In this document: positions 26,388-35,468 of the stretch, piece after piece | How the letters are laid out: each line of letters opens with the position of its first letter | Numbering within the stretch: the first letter of the stretch is position 1 | Assembly (NCBI GenBank): GCA_016196035.1 | Contig: JACPYM010000020.1 | Location: 62,001 to 126,000 of the forward strand | Length of the DNA: 64,000 bases | Origin: Acidobacteriota bacterium | GTDB taxonomy: Bacteria; Acidobacteriota; Blastocatellia; RBC074 | Direction of reading: 5' to 3' | The notes under the pieces: generated by a model | Told to the model about the DNA's origin: nothing | Database searches by the model: none | Seen by the model: only the letters and a program-made list of their open reading frames with translations | Position numbers and translations under genes: made by a program

Positions 26388-26393
26388 TATAAT
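26388..26393 (+). promoter_or_regulatory. Consensus -10 box (TATAAT) for rel, almost leaderless
   Basis: An exact TATAAT ends ten bases before the rel ATG, and the intervening CCGCCCGCCC contains no ribosome site. Transcription would start about three bases before, or at, the ATG. No good -35 hexamer is present: TGTACA at 26363 leaves a 19-base spacer. Confidence 0.55.
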
Positions 26394-26403
26394 CCGCCCG
26401 CCC

Positions 26404-28635
26404 ATGATTCGAATCGAAGATGTCGTCAGAAAAGTCGAGCGGTTCCATCCCGACGCAGATCTTGATCTGTTGCGCCGGGCGTATATCTTTTCGGCCAAAG
26501 AACACAAAGACCAGGTGCGCGCCTCGGGCGAACCCTATCTGATTCACCCGCTGACAGTTGCCGAGATTCTGGCCGAAATGCGCATGGATGTCGTGACGGT
26601 CAGCACCGGCCTTTTACACGATGTCGTCGAAGACACACTGACGACGCTCCAGGACATTGAGAAGTACTTCGGCAAAGATGTCGCCCATTTGGTGGACGGC
26701 GTCACCAAGATCAGCAACCTCGGCAAGAAATCCAAAGAAGAAGCCCAAGCCGAAAACCTGCGCAAGATGGTGCTGGCGATGGTGGATGACATCCGCGTCG
26801 TGCTGGTCAAACTGGCCGACCGGCTCCACAACATGCGCACGCTGCAATACCTGAAGCCGGAAAAGCGCAAGCGTATCGCCCAGGAAACGCTGGATGTTTA
26901 CGCGCCCATCGCGCACCGGCTGGGCATGGGCAAACTGCGTGTCGAACTAGAAGACTTGGCGTTTCAGTATCTCGACCCGGAGGGGTATACCCGCTTGCGC
27001 GAAGCGGTCGAAAAGCAGCGCGCTTCGACCGAAGCCTTTCTGGAAGAGGTGCGCAACCGCATCGCCGAAAAGCTGGATCAAGAAGGCGTGCCCTTCGTGC
27101 GCATTGATGGGCGCGTCAAACGGCTTTACAGCATTTATCTGAAATTGCAGCGGCAGAAAATCCCGCTCGACAAGGTTTACGACCTGGCGGCGGTGCGCAT
27201 CATCACCAAAGAGCCGCGCGATTGTTATTACGCGCTGGGCGTGATGCATCAGTACTGGAAACCCTTTCAGGCCCGCATTAAAGACTTCATTGCCGTGCCG
27301 CGTGAGAACGGCTACCAATCGCTGCATACCTCGGTCATTGGCGAAGAAGGCCACCATTTTGAAGTCCAAATCCGCACTGAAGAGATGCACCGCATTGCCG
27401 AAGAAGGCATCGCCGCGCACTGGAAATACAAAGAGGGCAAAGGCACCGACAACAGCGAAGACGAAATGATGAACTGGCTGCGACGCTTGGTCGAATGGCA
27501 GCAGGACACAGCCACCAGCGCGGTGGATTTCATGCAGGCCTTCAAACTCGATCTCTTCCCCAAAGAGGTTTACGCCTTCACGCCCAAAGGCAAGGTCGTG
27601 CAGTTGCCGCGCAAAGCCACGCCCATTGATTTCGCCTTCGCCATTCACACCGAAGTCGGCAACACCTGCACCGGCGCCAAAGTCGGCGGGCGCATTGTGC
27701 CGCTGAAATACGAAATCAAGAATGGCGACGTGGTCGAAATTCTGACGACCCCCGGTCACAAACCCAGCCGCGACTGGTTGAATTTCGTTGCTACCTCGCG
27801 CGCCAAGAGCAAGATCAAACACTGGCTGACCGAGCAGCAGCGCGAGAAGTCCATCGAAGTGGGCCGCAAGCTGTTTGAAAAAGAAGCCCAGCGCTTGCGG
27901 CTCAAGACCCGCACGGTGATTGAAAGTGATCAACTCAATCAGGTCTTGAGCGATCAAGGCATCGCCAAGCTCGAAGACATGTTCGCCGCCATCGGTTATG
28001 GCAAGCTGTTGCCGCGTACCATCCTGTTGCGCTTCATCGCGCCCGAAGAGTTGGAAAAGATCGAACAGGGCAAACAGACGCGCTTGCAACAGGTCGGCGA
28101 CAAGGTGACGCAAGCCGTGCGAAAAGCCTTGCGGCTGGGCGATGACAGCATCGTCATCAAAGGCATTGACGAAGTGCTGGTGTACCGGGCGCGCTGCTGC
28201 AATCCGATTCGCGGCGAAGAGATCATCGGTTACATCACGCTCGGCAAAGGTGTGGCAGTGCATCGGCAGAGTTGCAAAAATGTGGCCAACCTGATGGTGA
28301 ATCGCGAGCGCGTCGTCGAGGTGGATTGGGCGGGGCCGGATGGCAAGGTCAACGGCAAACCCGAACAATACGCGGTGAAGCTGGTGGTCACGACCGAAGA
28401 CCGCCAGGGCATGCTGGCGGCGCTGACCAATGCCATCGCCAACATCAAAACCAACATTACTGAGGCGCGCACCGAGATTTTTAACGACGGCAGCGCGCAA
28501 ATTGACATCACCGTGGACATCAGCGATGTCAAACACCTGGATCGCGTCGCGGGCGCGTTGAAAGGCGTGGCAGGTGTGATGGCCGTCGAACGCGCCGAAA
28601 GTGTCCGGCAGGCTGCGGGCCTGCCACAGGCTTGA
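26404..28635 (+). CDS. rel: Bifunctional (p)ppGpp synthetase/hydrolase (RelA/SpoT)
   Basis: 743 residues with the full long-RSH layout. The HD hydrolase domain has H48, HD at 72-73 and ED at 77-78, so hydrolysis should be active. The synthetase domain holds RIKDFIAVPRENGYQSLHTS and FEVQIRTEEMH. A TGS domain (VYAFTPKGKVVQLPRKATPI) and a C-terminal ACT domain (KLVVTTEDRQGMLAALTNAI) follow. It makes and degrades the stringent-response alarmone. The last twelve residues (ESVRQAAGLPQA) are encoded by a half copy of the family C repeat and are not part of the ACT fold. The start is nearly leaderless. Confidence 0.96.
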   Translation: MIRIEDVVRKVERFHPDADLDLLRRAYIFSAKEHKDQVRASGEPYLIHPLTVAEILAEMRMDVVTVSTGLLHDVVEDTLTTLQDIEKYFGKDVAHLVDGVTKISNLGKKSKEEAQAENLRKMVLAMVDDIRVVLVKLADRLHNMRTLQYLKPEKRKRIAQETLDVYAPIAHRLGMGKLRVELEDLAFQYLDPEGYTRLREAVEKQRASTEAFLEEVRNRIAEKLDQEGVPFVRIDGRVKRLYSIYLKLQRQKIPLDKVYDLAAVRIITKEPRDCYYALGVMHQYWKPFQARIKDFIAVPRENGYQSLHTSVIGEEGHHFEVQIRTEEMHRIAEEGIAAHWKYKEGKGTDNSEDEMMNWLRRLVEWQQDTATSAVDFMQAFKLDLFPKEVYAFTPKGKVVQLPRKATPIDFAFAIHTEVGNTCTGAKVGGRIVPLKYEIKNGDVVEILTTPGHKPSRDWLNFVATSRAKSKIKHWLTEQQREKSIEVGRKLFEKEAQRLRLKTRTVIESDQLNQVLSDQGIAKLEDMFAAIGYGKLLPRTILLRFIAPEELEKIEQGKQTRLQQVGDKVTQAVRKALRLGDDSIVIKGIDEVLVYRARCCNPIRGEEIIGYITLGKGVAVHRQSCKNVANLMVNRERVVEVDWAGPDGKVNGKPEQYAVKLVVTTEDRQGMLAALTNAIANIKTNITEARTEIFNDGSAQIDITVDISDVKHLDRVAGALKGVAGVMAVERAESVRQAAGLPQA
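28597..28633. repeat. Half copy of family C at the 3' end of rel
   Basis: CGAAAGTGTCCGGCAGGCTG matches the left end of the family C copy at 22953 (CGAAAGTGTCCGACAAGCTG) with transitions only. A short internal hairpin pairs 28607-28613 with 28619-28625. It supplies the last coding residues of rel and ends just before the TGA. Confidence 0.7.
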
Positions 28636-28783
28636 GCTTCATCCCCGCCGGCATTCAATGAAATGCCCGGAAGTTTGTTACCACCGCAGGCTGCCCCTCC
28701 GGCTGCATTGCATCCTATTTCAAAATTCAGGTTCAAAACTGTGGCAAACGAATGCTTTGCCATTCTCAAGAGGAGATTCCTGC

Positions 28784-31700
28784 ATGATCGCTCGCCTAAC
28801 GCAACGCCAGTCAGGACTGGTTCTGACTTTGCTCGCCAGCTTCGTCATCAGCCTGGTCGCCAGCCCGGCCTGGTTTCCCACCAACGCCAGCGTAGCCGCT
28901 GCCGCCAGCGCCCACGCGCAAGAACGGCGGGAACGGCACCGCGAACGGCGGGAGGAACGGCAGGCAGAAAAAGAGCGCGGGCCGCGCCGGGAACGGAAAG
29001 AAGATGAAGAGCGCTCAAAGCTCTTTGAATTGGATTATCCGAGCAGCGGCAGCGCTTCGCTGCGTTACGACTCACCCGCCGAAGCCGCGCAATTCTTCAA
29101 GCTTAAACGCCTGCCGGAAGGCGCCAAAGAATTGCCACTCGAAAAGTATGAAGACGCCTACACGCAAATGCGCCGGATGCCCGTCTTCGCCACCGCGACC
29201 GAGCAGTTCCTGACTGAAGGTTCGGCTGTCACCGCGCCCTTGCATCGTAGCGCCGCAGAACCCGCGCAACTCAACCAACCGACTTGGAATCCCTTAGGGC
29301 CGGGCAACATCGGCGGCCGCACGCGCGGGCTGGTGATCAACCCGCAAGACCCGAATGTCATGTTTGCCGCAGGCGTTTCCGGCGGTTTGTGGAAAACGAC
29401 GAACGGCGGGCAGGCCTGGGCGCCGATTGGCGACCGGCTGGCCAACCTGACCGTCAGCGCGTTGTTGCTCGATCCCACCAACGCGAATGTCATTTATGTC
29501 GGCACGGGCGAAGGCGTCTCGGTGTTTACCGAAGACACCCAGGGCGATTTTCGCGGCGCGGGCATTTTCAAAAGCACGGACGGCGGTGCGACGTTCAGCC
29601 AACTGGAAGGCACGCGCAACGAAAATTTCTACTTCGTCAATGATCTGGTCATCAGCCCGGCCAGCAATCAACGGCTGTATGCCGCCACGCGCGCCGGTGT
29701 TTATCGTTCGCTGGATGGCGGCGGCACCTGGACGCGCGTGCTCAATCCGCTGAATGTGGACGGCGACCCGGTGACGGGCGGCTGTTTCGATTTGGCGATG
29801 CGCACCGACAAGCTGGATGCCGATGTCGTGTTCGCCGCCTGCGGTTCGTTTGAAGATGCCGCGATTTACCGCACCAAGAACGGCGCGGGCGCGGATGCCT
29901 GGTCGCAGGTGTTCACCGAAGCGGGCATGGGCCGCACAGCCCTGGCGCTGGCCCCGTCGAATCAAGACATCATTTATGCGATTTCCTCGGAAGTGGAAGA
30001 TCGAACCTTCGTCAATCAATTGCACGCAGTCTTTCGCTCGACCAGCGGCGGCGATGCCAGCACCTGGACGGCGCGCGTGCGCAATACCAGCGCCAACAAA
30101 CTGAACCGCTCGATCCTCTCGTTCGCGATTGACAGCTTTGCTACGGATTGCGGTTATGCGCTTCAAGACGGGTACTTCGGCCAAGCCTGGTACGATTTGG
30201 TTTTGGCCGTTGATCCGGTTGATTCCAATCGCGTCTGGGCGGGCGGCGTGGATTTCTTCCGTTCGGATGATGGGGGCGCAAATTGGGGTCTCGCCACGCA
30301 GGCCTATCAAGACCCAGCCAATGCGCAATACCTCCACCCCGATCAGCACCTGCTGGTGTTTCATCCGCAATATAACGGCACGACCAATCAGGTGCTTTTT
30401 GTCGGCAACGACGGCGGGTTGTGGCGCACCGAGAACGCGCGGGCGGGCGTGGCCACCGGCCCCACCGCGCCGTGCCAAGCCAGCAATACGGCGGTCACCT
30501 GGCGTTCGCTCAACAATGGCTATGGCGTGACGCAGTTTTATCACGGCACGGTCACGCCCGATGGCAAAAGCTATTTCGGCGGCACACAGGACAACGGCAC
30601 CGTGCTCGGCACTGACCAGCAGGGCGGCAACGCCTGGCGCGAAATTTTTGGCGGCGATGGCGGTTACGTCGCCATTGATGTGAATCGGCCCGCGACGCTC
30701 TATGCCGAAAGCACGGGCTATTCGCTGAATAAGAGCACCGATGGCGGCGCGACGTTTGGCAGTGCTTTGTTCGGCATCAGCGGCGACAGCGGCCAATTCA
30801 TTACGCCGTATGTGATAGACCCCAGCGACCCGAATCGTTTGTGGACGGGCGGCGCGTTCATTTGGCGCACGACCAGTGCGGCTTCGCTTTGGACGCGTGC
30901 CAGCAATATCGCGCCGGGCAATGGCGATGTCAGCGCGCTGGCCGTGTCGCCGACCGATGCCAACTATGTGCTGGTGGGCCTGAGCGATGGGTTTATCGCC
31001 CGCACGGCCAATGGGCTGACGACCAATGCGGCGACCAACTGGGCCAGCACGCAGCCTCAGCGCGGCTATGTGTCGTGGCTGACGTTTGATCCGAACAACA
31101 AAAATATCGCTTATGCGACCTTCTCGACTTTTGGCAGCGGGCACGTCTATCGCAGCCAGGACGCGGGCGCGACGTGGACGGCCATAGACGGCACGGGCAC
31201 GGGCGCGCTGCCCGATGTGCCGGTGCATTGCTTGGTGATTGATCCGAACAACACGGCGCGGTTGTATATCGGCACCGATGTGGGCGTCTTTGTGACCAAC
31301 GACGGCGGCGCGAATTGGGCCGTCGAAAACACAGGCTTCCCGAACGTCATCACCGAGTCGTTGACGCTGCAGGTCGTCAACGGCGAAACCTGGCTCTATG
31401 CCTTTACGCACGGGCGCGGCGCCTGGCGCGTGCGCTTGAACGGCAATGGCTGCAATTACGGCATCCTGCCCGCCACGGTCAGCGTTGGCGTCAGCGGCGC
31501 GACCGGGCAGGTGAATGTCAGCGCACAACCCGGTGGTTGCAATTGGACGGCGACCAGCAATGCCGTCTGGTTACAAGTCACGGGCAGCGGCAGCGCCAGC
31601 GGCACGGTCAGCTACACGGCCAGCGCCAATACCAGCATTACGGCGCGCACCGCGACGGCGACCATCGCCGGGCGCAGCTTTGTGATTACGCAACCCGGCG

Positions 31701-34700
31701 TGCCCGATTTGACGCCGCCGACCATCGCCGTGACTGATCCCAATCCCAATACCACCGCGAACGATATTCTCGGTTCGATCCCGGTGCGTGGCACCGCCAG
31801 CGATAACGGCGCGCTCAGCGCCATCACCTGGAGCAACAATCGCGGCGGTAGCGGCCTGGCGACGGGCACAACCGCCTGGACAATTAGCGCGCTGCCGTTG
31901 GCGAGCGGCTTGAACACGATCACGGTGACGGCTACCGACACGGCGGGCAATGTGGCGCGCGCTTCTTTCAATGTGAATTCGCGTCCGGCTTCCTTGATCC
32001 TGAGTATCATCGGCAATGGCCTCAGCGCGCCCGCCGGGGATGGCGGCTTGGCCACGCTGGCGCAAATCGGACAGCCCAGCGCCCTGGCATACGACGCGCT
32101 GGGCAATCTGTATATCGCGGAGACCTTCAACGACCGCATTCGCAAGGTGAACGCCAGCGACGGGAAAATTTCGACCGTCGCGGGCGGCGCGGGGAATGGT
32201 TATGCGGGCGACGGCGGCCCGGCGACGGCGGCGCGTTTGAACTGTCCGACCGGCGTGGCGGTGGATGCGCAGGGCAACATTTATATCGCCGACCGCGACA
32301 ACCATCGCATCCGGCGCGTCGCGGCGGCGGATGGATTGATTACCACCTTCGCGGGCACCGGCACGCCGGGTTCCAACGGCGATAACGGCGACGCCAAGCT
32401 CGCGCAACTGTTTTCGCCCTTCCGCGTCTTGGTGGACAAGCAGGGCAATCTGCTCATCGCCGACACCGACAATCATCGCATCCGCAAAGTGACGAGCGAT
32501 GGCAAGATCACGACGATTGCCGGGACGGGCGTGCTGGGCGTGGCGGGTGACGGCGGCCCTGCGACTTCGGCGCAGTTGAATGGGCCTGAAGGCATGGCGC
32601 TCGATGCGGACGGCAATCTGTTTATCGCGGACACCGAGAATCACCGCATTCGCCGCCTGAATGCCAGCAACGGCATTCTGACGACGATTGCCGGCACGGG
32701 CGTGCGCGGCGCGACGGGTGATGGTGGCGATGCCGTGGCCGCGCGCATCGGCTTGCCCGAAGGCGTTTGGGTGGACGCACAGAAAAACATCTTCATCGCC
32801 GACACCTTTAACGACCGCATCCGGCGCATCAACGCCAGCGACGGCAAGATTTCGACGGTGGCGGGCAACGGCTTGAACGGTTACAGCGGCGATGGCACGT
32901 CGGCCACGGGCACGCGCCTGAATTGCCCGACCGAAATCATCACCGACGCGGCGGGCCGTTTGTTGATCGCCGACCGCGACAACCATCGCGTGCGCAGCGT
33001 GCAAACGGTGCCGGCGGGCGATACCACCGCGCCCACGATTGCGCTGACCGCCCCGACGACCAATCCCACGTTTACCACCAACATCAGCCCGTTGACGTTG
33101 AATGGCACCGCCACTGATGCGAACGGCGTCGTGCAGGTGCAATGGGTCAATGATCGCGGCTTCAGCGGCACGGCGGCGGGCACCAATGCCTGGGCGGCGC
33201 TGAACATTCCGTTGCTGCTTGGCGCGAACAACCTGACGGTGACGGCCTTTGACATCAGCGGCAACGCCAGCAGCGTGCAATTGGCTGTCACCTTCAATCC
33301 GCAACAACTGGTCAGCACGCTGGCCGGGAACGGCACCTTTGGCGGCGCGGGTGATGGCGGTGCTGCTGTCGCGGCGCAACTCTGGTCGCCCCGCGCGGTG
33401 GCCGTGGACGGGCAGGGCAATGTGTATGTCGCCGACACGCAAAATCATCGCATCCGCAAAATTGCGCCCAGCGGCGTCATCACGGCGTTTGCGGGCACAG
33501 GCATACTAGGTTCCAGCGGCGATGGCGGCCCAGCGACAGAGGCGACGCTGAACGAACCGCGCAGCGTCATTGCCGATTCGGCGGGCAATGTTTACATCGG
33601 CGATTACCGCAACCACCGCGTGCGCAAGGTCACGCCTGACGGCAAGATCAGCACCATCGCGGGCACCGGCGTCGAAGGAGATGCAGGCGACGGCGGCCCC
33701 GCGACACAAGCCCAGATGAGCACGCCGCTCGGCCTGGCGCTCGACACCCAAGGCAACTTGTACATAGCCGAAACCGGCGGCAATCGTGTGCGCAAGGTGA
33801 ACGCCGGCGATGGCAAAATTTCGACGGTGGCGGGCACGGGCGATGTCGGCTTCAGCGGCGATGGCGGCCCGGCGACGGCGGCGCGCTTCGATTTTCTGTC
33901 GGGACTCGCCGTTGATCGCCAGGGCAATCTGTATATCGTTGACCAGGGCAATTACCGTCTGCGCAAGGTCAACGCGAGCGATGGCCGCATCAGCACCATC
34001 GCGGGCACGGGCATTGCGGGTTATAACGGCGATGACATCCCGGCCAGCACCGCACGCCTTAACGAAACCCGCCTGCTCACGCTTGATAATGCAGGCGACC
34101 TCTTGCTGGCCGACCAGGGCAACAATCGCATCCGCAAAATCACCCTTGCCACCGGCGTCATCACGACTGTCGCAGGCAGCGGTGTCGGTGGGTTCAGCGG
34201 CGACAATGGCGCGCCCACCGCTGCCATGCTCAGTTTTCCGACGGGCATTGCCGTGGACGCGCAAGGCAACATGTTCATCGCGGATGGCGGCAACCATCGC
34301 ATCCGCAAAGTGCAAGCGGCCTCGAACGTGCGCACGGTGGCTTCGATTTCCGCCGCCAGCTTCACGACCGCGCTGGCGAGCGAAGCCCTGGCCGCCGCCT
34401 TCGGCGTCAATCTGGCGACCACCACGCAAGCGGCCACGAGCGTGCCGTTGCCCACTGTTTTGGCAGGCACCAGCTTGCGCGTGCGCGACAGCCAGGGTGT
34501 CGAACGCTTTGCGCCGCTCTTTTTCGTCTCGCCCGGTCAAGTCAATTACCAAGTCCCGGCGGGCACGGCGAACGGCCTGGCGACAGTGACCGTCAACACC
34601 GGCGATGGCGGATTGCTGACAGGCACGGTCAGCGTCAACACGCTGGCGCCAGGGCTGTTTTCGGCGAACTCTGACGGACAGGGCGTACCGGCGGGCATTG

Positions 34701-35044
34701 CCGTGCGCGTCAAAACCAGCGGCGAGCAGACCTTTGAACTGATTTCGCGGTTGGAAGGGAATCGCTTTGTCCCCACGCCGATTGATTTGGGGCCGGATGG
34801 CGAACAGGTCATCCTGGTGCTGTTCGGCACCGGCTATCGCAATCGCAACGCTGGCGGCACGGTCAGCGTGCGTATTGGCGGTGTTGATGCCGAAGTGCTT
34901 TTCGCCGGGCAACAGGGCGATCTGGTCGGAGTGGATCAGTTGAACGTGCGCCTGCCACGCACGCTGGCCGGACGCGGCGAGGTTGACTTGGTGTTGACGG
35001 TGGATGGCCGGCCGGCGAATACGGTGCGAGTGAATGTGAAGTAA
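28784..35044 (+). CDS. Giant secreted multi-propeller protein: BNR/VPS10-like, BACON, two Big-NHL blocks, TIGR03437
   Basis: 2086 residues. A signal peptide (to about residue 45) is followed by a charged Arg/Glu stretch (about 47-80). Residues about 130-885 carry sortilin/BNR-type repeats with recurrent FRSDDGGANW, STDGGATF and SQDAGATW. A BACON domain spans about 890-973. Then comes a Big-like domain (about 980-1070) and six NHL repeats (about 1073-1410). A second Big-like domain (about 1415-1505) and six more NHL repeats (about 1510-1848) follow. NHL units have the form ISTIAGTG..GD.G.A..A.L..P.G(V/L)A.D..GN(L/I)YIAD..NHRIRKV. The end (about 1850-2086) matches TIGR03437. It is probably a surface or secreted scaffold for binding; the ligand is unknown. 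AGGAG precedes ATG 28784; an upstream frame lacks a signal peptide. Confidence 0.92.
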   Translation: MIARLTQRQSGLVLTLLASFVISLVASPAWFPTNASVAAAASAHAQERRERHRERREERQAEKERGPRRERKEDEERSKLFELDYPSSGSASLRYDSPAEAAQFFKLKRLPEGAKELPLEKYEDAYTQMRRMPVFATATEQFLTEGSAVTAPLHRSAAEPAQLNQPTWNPLGPGNIGGRTRGLVINPQDPNVMFAAGVSGGLWKTTNGGQAWAPIGDRLANLTVSALLLDPTNANVIYVGTGEGVSVFTEDTQGDFRGAGIFKSTDGGATFSQLEGTRNENFYFVNDLVISPASNQRLYAATRAGVYRSLDGGGTWTRVLNPLNVDGDPVTGGCFDLAMRTDKLDADVVFAACGSFEDAAIYRTKNGAGADAWSQVFTEAGMGRTALALAPSNQDIIYAISSEVEDRTFVNQLHAVFRSTSGGDASTWTARVRNTSANKLNRSILSFAIDSFATDCGYALQDGYFGQAWYDLVLAVDPVDSNRVWAGGVDFFRSDDGGANWGLATQAYQDPANAQYLHPDQHLLVFHPQYNGTTNQVLFVGNDGGLWRTENARAGVATGPTAPCQASNTAVTWRSLNNGYGVTQFYHGTVTPDGKSYFGGTQDNGTVLGTDQQGGNAWREIFGGDGGYVAIDVNRPATLYAESTGYSLNKSTDGGATFGSALFGISGDSGQFITPYVIDPSDPNRLWTGGAFIWRTTSAASLWTRASNIAPGNGDVSALAVSPTDANYVLVGLSDGFIARTANGLTTNAATNWASTQPQRGYVSWLTFDPNNKNIAYATFSTFGSGHVYRSQDAGATWTAIDGTGTGALPDVPVHCLVIDPNNTARLYIGTDVGVFVTNDGGANWAVENTGFPNVITESLTLQVVNGETWLYAFTHGRGAWRVRLNGNGCNYGILPATVSVGVSGATGQVNVSAQPGGCNWTATSNAVWLQVTGSGSASGTVSYTASANTSITARTATATIAGRSFVITQPGVPDLTPPTIAVTDPNPNTTANDILGSIPVRGTASDNGALSAITWSNNRGGSGLATGTTAWTISALPLASGLNTITVTATDTAGNVARASFNVNSRPASLILSIIGNGLSAPAGDGGLATLAQIGQPSALAYDALGNLYIAETFNDRIRKVNASDGKISTVAGGAGNGYAGDGGPATAARLNCPTGVAVDAQGNIYIADRDNHRIRRVAAADGLITTFAGTGTPGSNGDNGDAKLAQLFSPFRVLVDKQGNLLIADTDNHRIRKVTSDGKITTIAGTGVLGVAGDGGPATSAQLNGPEGMALDADGNLFIADTENHRIRRLNASNGILTTIAGTGVRGATGDGGDAVAARIGLPEGVWVDAQKNIFIADTFNDRIRRINASDGKISTVAGNGLNGYSGDGTSATGTRLNCPTEIITDAAGRLLIADRDNHRVRSVQTVPAGDTTAPTIALTAPTTNPTFTTNISPLTLNGTATDANGVVQVQWVNDRGFSGTAAGTNAWAALNIPLLLGANNLTVTAFDISGNASSVQLAVTFNPQQLVSTLAGNGTFGGAGDGGAAVAAQLWSPRAVAVDGQGNVYVADTQNHRIRKIAPSGVITAFAGTGILGSSGDGGPATEATLNEPRSVIADSAGNVYIGDYRNHRVRKVTPDGKISTIAGTGVEGDAGDGGPATQAQMSTPLGLALDTQGNLYIAETGGNRVRKVNAGDGKISTVAGTGDVGFSGDGGPATAARFDFLSGLAVDRQGNLYIVDQGNYRLRKVNASDGRISTIAGTGIAGYNGDDIPASTARLNETRLLTLDNAGDLLLADQGNNRIRKITLATGVITTVAGSGVGGFSGDNGAPTAAMLSFPTGIAVDAQGNMFIADGGNHRIRKVQAASNVRTVASISAASFTTALASEALAAAFGVNLATTTQAATSVPLPTVLAGTSLRVRDSQGVERFAPLFFVSPGQVNYQVPAGTANGLATVTVNTGDGGLLTGTVSVNTLAPGLFSANSDGQGVPAGIAVRVKTSGEQTFELISRLEGNRFVPTPIDLGPDGEQVILVLFGTGYRNRNAGGTVSVRIGGVDAEVLFAGQQGDLVGVDQLNVRLPRTLAGRGEVDLVLTVDGRPANTVRVNVK
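31999..34327. repeat. Two arrays of six NHL coding repeats (period about 165-170 bp)
   Basis: Array 1 is at about 31999-33010 and array 2 at about 33311-34327, separated by a Big-like coding segment. Each unit encodes 54-57 residues. The most constant DNA is the AACCATCGCATCCGCAAA segment encoding NHRIRK. Six units each suit two closed six-bladed propellers. Confidence 0.85.
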
Positions 35045-35233
35045 TTGAAGGGAGTGCGTAATTCAGAAAGCGCGTGCTCCCTGGGTACGCATCGCTTCCT
35101 CCGGCAGGAAGACGTCCGTCGCCGAGACCGCACGCTGGAAGCGATGCGTACCCAGGGAGCGCCTCCTGGCCCTGATTTCAAAGGACTTTTATTCGCACAG
35201 GCTTCAAGTAATTGAAGGGAGTGCGTAATTCAG
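35039..35233. repeat. 28-bp direct duplication flanking a perfect 24-bp inverted repeat
   Basis: AAGTAATTGAAGGGAGTGCG and the next eight bases occur at 35039-35066 and again at 35206-35233. The first copy contains the stop codon of the giant gene. Between them lies an exact inverted repeat, 35076-35099 with 35137-35160 (GCTCCCTGGGTACGCATCGC left). This looks like an inserted palindrome with a duplicated flank, or a recombination scar. Confidence 0.8.
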
Positions 35234-35245
35234 CAAATTCCGCAT

Positions 35246-35372
35246 CCGGCTCCGGAGGAGCCAAATGTTTATAGAACCCGCGTGGTGATCGCGCCCAAGC
35301 TCAGGAGGAACGGTATGTGTCAGATGTCGCTTCTCCGGAGCTTGGGAAGCACTGCCTACCGAAACTATAAAC
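35246..35372. repeat. Palindrome-rich intergenic sequence
   Basis: GCTCCGGAGGAGC (a short palindrome), TGTTTATAG and, further on, TTCTCCGGAGC and CTATAAACA form an imperfect inverted arrangement across 127 bases. No gene is visible. With the preceding duplication and the following terminator, it accounts for the 424-bp gap after the giant gene. Confidence 0.5.
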
Positions 35373-35400
35373 AGGCCGCGCCGCTGGCGCTAAAAGCCCT

Positions 35401-35449
35401 AAAAAGAAAACGCGCTGGCTTGCACTCACGCAAACCAGCGCGTTGTTTT
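35401..35449 (-). terminator. Rho-independent terminator of the TerB-like gene
   Basis: A stem pairs 35410-35418 (ACGCGCTGG) with 35435-35443. On the minus strand it is followed by TTTTCTTTTT, a good U-tract. On the plus strand TGTTTTA follows, so weak termination in that direction is possible too. Confidence 0.85.
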
Positions 35450-35468
35450 ACGGTTACCAAGTGCGCGC

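Noticed and set aside
26947-28536. 529-residue minus-strand frame opposite rel
   Set aside because: Antisense shadow; the plus strand has all RelA/SpoT domains.
31999-34327. CRISPR-like periodicity
   Set aside because: The period of about 168 bp is coding and matches NHL protein repeats; there are no short identical repeats with unique spacers.
29294-34912. Long minus-strand frames (744, 625 and 468 residues) opposite the giant gene
   Set aside because: They are antisense shadows of a GC-rich repeated gene; their products are Arg/Ala/Gly-rich, lack domains and follow the repeat period of the real strand.
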